Shown one piece after another: positions 39,877 to 40,048 of a stretch of DNA of 40,048 nucleotides (positions within the stretch are counted from its first letter, which is position 1; each line of letters opens with the position of its first letter). The notes under the pieces are model-generated. The model made no database searches and had not been told where the DNA came from. It saw only the letters and a program-made list of their open reading frames with translations. The stretch is from Promethearchaeota archaeon. Lineage in GTDB: Archaea > Asgardarchaeota > Lokiarchaeia > Sigyniarchaeales > SOKP01. A program made the translations under genes and the position numbers. The stretch is taken from the NCBI GenBank assembly GCA_013375475.1, contig JABXKD010000030.1, forward strand, positions 1-40,048, given 5' to 3'.

Positions 39877-40048
39877 ATGACAGAATCAGAATTTAAAGTA
39901 AGTTTAGAAAAATTATCTATAAAGGATTTTAAAATATTCGTTAATGAATCTCTTTGCAACGGTTGCGGATTATGTGGAGAAGTGTGCCCATTTGGACTTC
40001 CTCAACCTCTTGATAATGGAAAATACGATATTAAAAATCCTAAGCTTT
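39877..40048 (+). CDS. hgcB: HgcB-like ferredoxin (cut by window edge)
   Basis: The ATG at 39877 follows 'AGAGGTATGATCA'. The visible 57 residues include 'FVNESLCNGCGLCGEVCPFG', a 4Fe-4S ferredoxin motif CX2CX2CX3CP, and then 'DNGKYDIKNPKL', which in HgcB precedes the second cluster motif. HgcB is the two-cluster ferredoxin that keeps the HgcA corrinoid in the Co(I) state and has cysteines at its C-terminus; the latter part is beyond the edge. It is 53 bases after the HgcA-like gene. The N-terminal 25 residues before the motif are longer than in most HgcB. Position and motif together make the assignment likely. Confidence 0.75.
   Translation, partial: MTESEFKVSLEKLSIKDFKIFVNESLCNGCGLCGEVCPFGLPQPLDNGKYDIKNPKL

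Overview
The window is A+T-rich, densely packed archaeal DNA, most likely from an Asgard (Promethearchaeota, Lokiarchaeia-like) genome. Archaeal markers are an archaeal-type CO dehydrogenase/acetyl-CoA synthase alpha subunit, a tRNA-Asp split by an intron in its T-arm, GGTG/GGAGG Shine-Dalgarno sites, TATA-type promoters and an archaeal MJ_1487-type B12/radical SAM protein. The Asgard lean rests on an Arf/Ras-like GTPase with an odd G3 motif and on the overall gene mix. The exact lineage is inference.

Layout. 1-3.4 kb: four SCP2 (sterol-carrier-like) paralogues around a methyltransferase and the intron-bearing tRNA-Asp. 3.5-12.2 kb: housekeeping genes, including a U32 family protein, an M48 membrane protease with a C-terminal extension, a MutY-type glycosylase lacking its Fe-S cysteines, a B12-binding radical SAM protein, an N-formylglutamate amidohydrolase-like protein and a TatD nuclease. 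12.3-14.6 kb: cdhA standing alone. 14.6-21 kb: a carbohydrate island (two GT4 glycosyltransferases and a GH130 enzyme fused to a winged helix) flanked by decayed genes and by two same-orientation copies of a 42-base segment, one of them the 3' end of a thymidylate-synthase-like gene. 21-30.3 kb: thymidylate synthase-like, ThiS/MoaD-like ubiquitin fold, two tandem dolichol/phytol-kinase-like membrane proteins, Maf, a RimK-type ligase, and a GTPase with a conserved-looking partner. 30.4-36.4 kb: a compact four-gene chromosome-organisation operon (degenerate AAA+ protein, SMC, ScpA-like, ScpB-like). 36.6-40 kb: a DUF2769 protein, then a divergent locus with an ArsR-type metal sensor facing DUF166, a SAM-methyltransferase/HgcA fusion, and the start of an HgcB-like ferredoxin.

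The most exciting part is the right end. The ArsR-like regulator carries the CxC metal motif. Its promoter and that of the opposed operon share a 12-base element as a perfect inverted repeat, each copy at a TATA position. The operon encodes a predicted membrane corrinoid protein of the HgcA (mercury methylation) family with a variant cap-helix motif and a fused class I SAM methyltransferase, followed by a ferredoxin. This looks like a metal-regulated corrinoid methyl-transfer system. Whether it methylates mercury, another metal(loid), or something else cannot be told from sequence.

A second theme is translation starts. Several genes have a good Shine-Dalgarno site whose internal GTG could be mistaken for a start. 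In a few (SMC, TatD, MutY-like, perhaps the amidohydrolase) the codon at the right spacing is a near-cognate one (ACG, ATT, GTT). In SMC the Walker A motif lies upstream of the first ATG.
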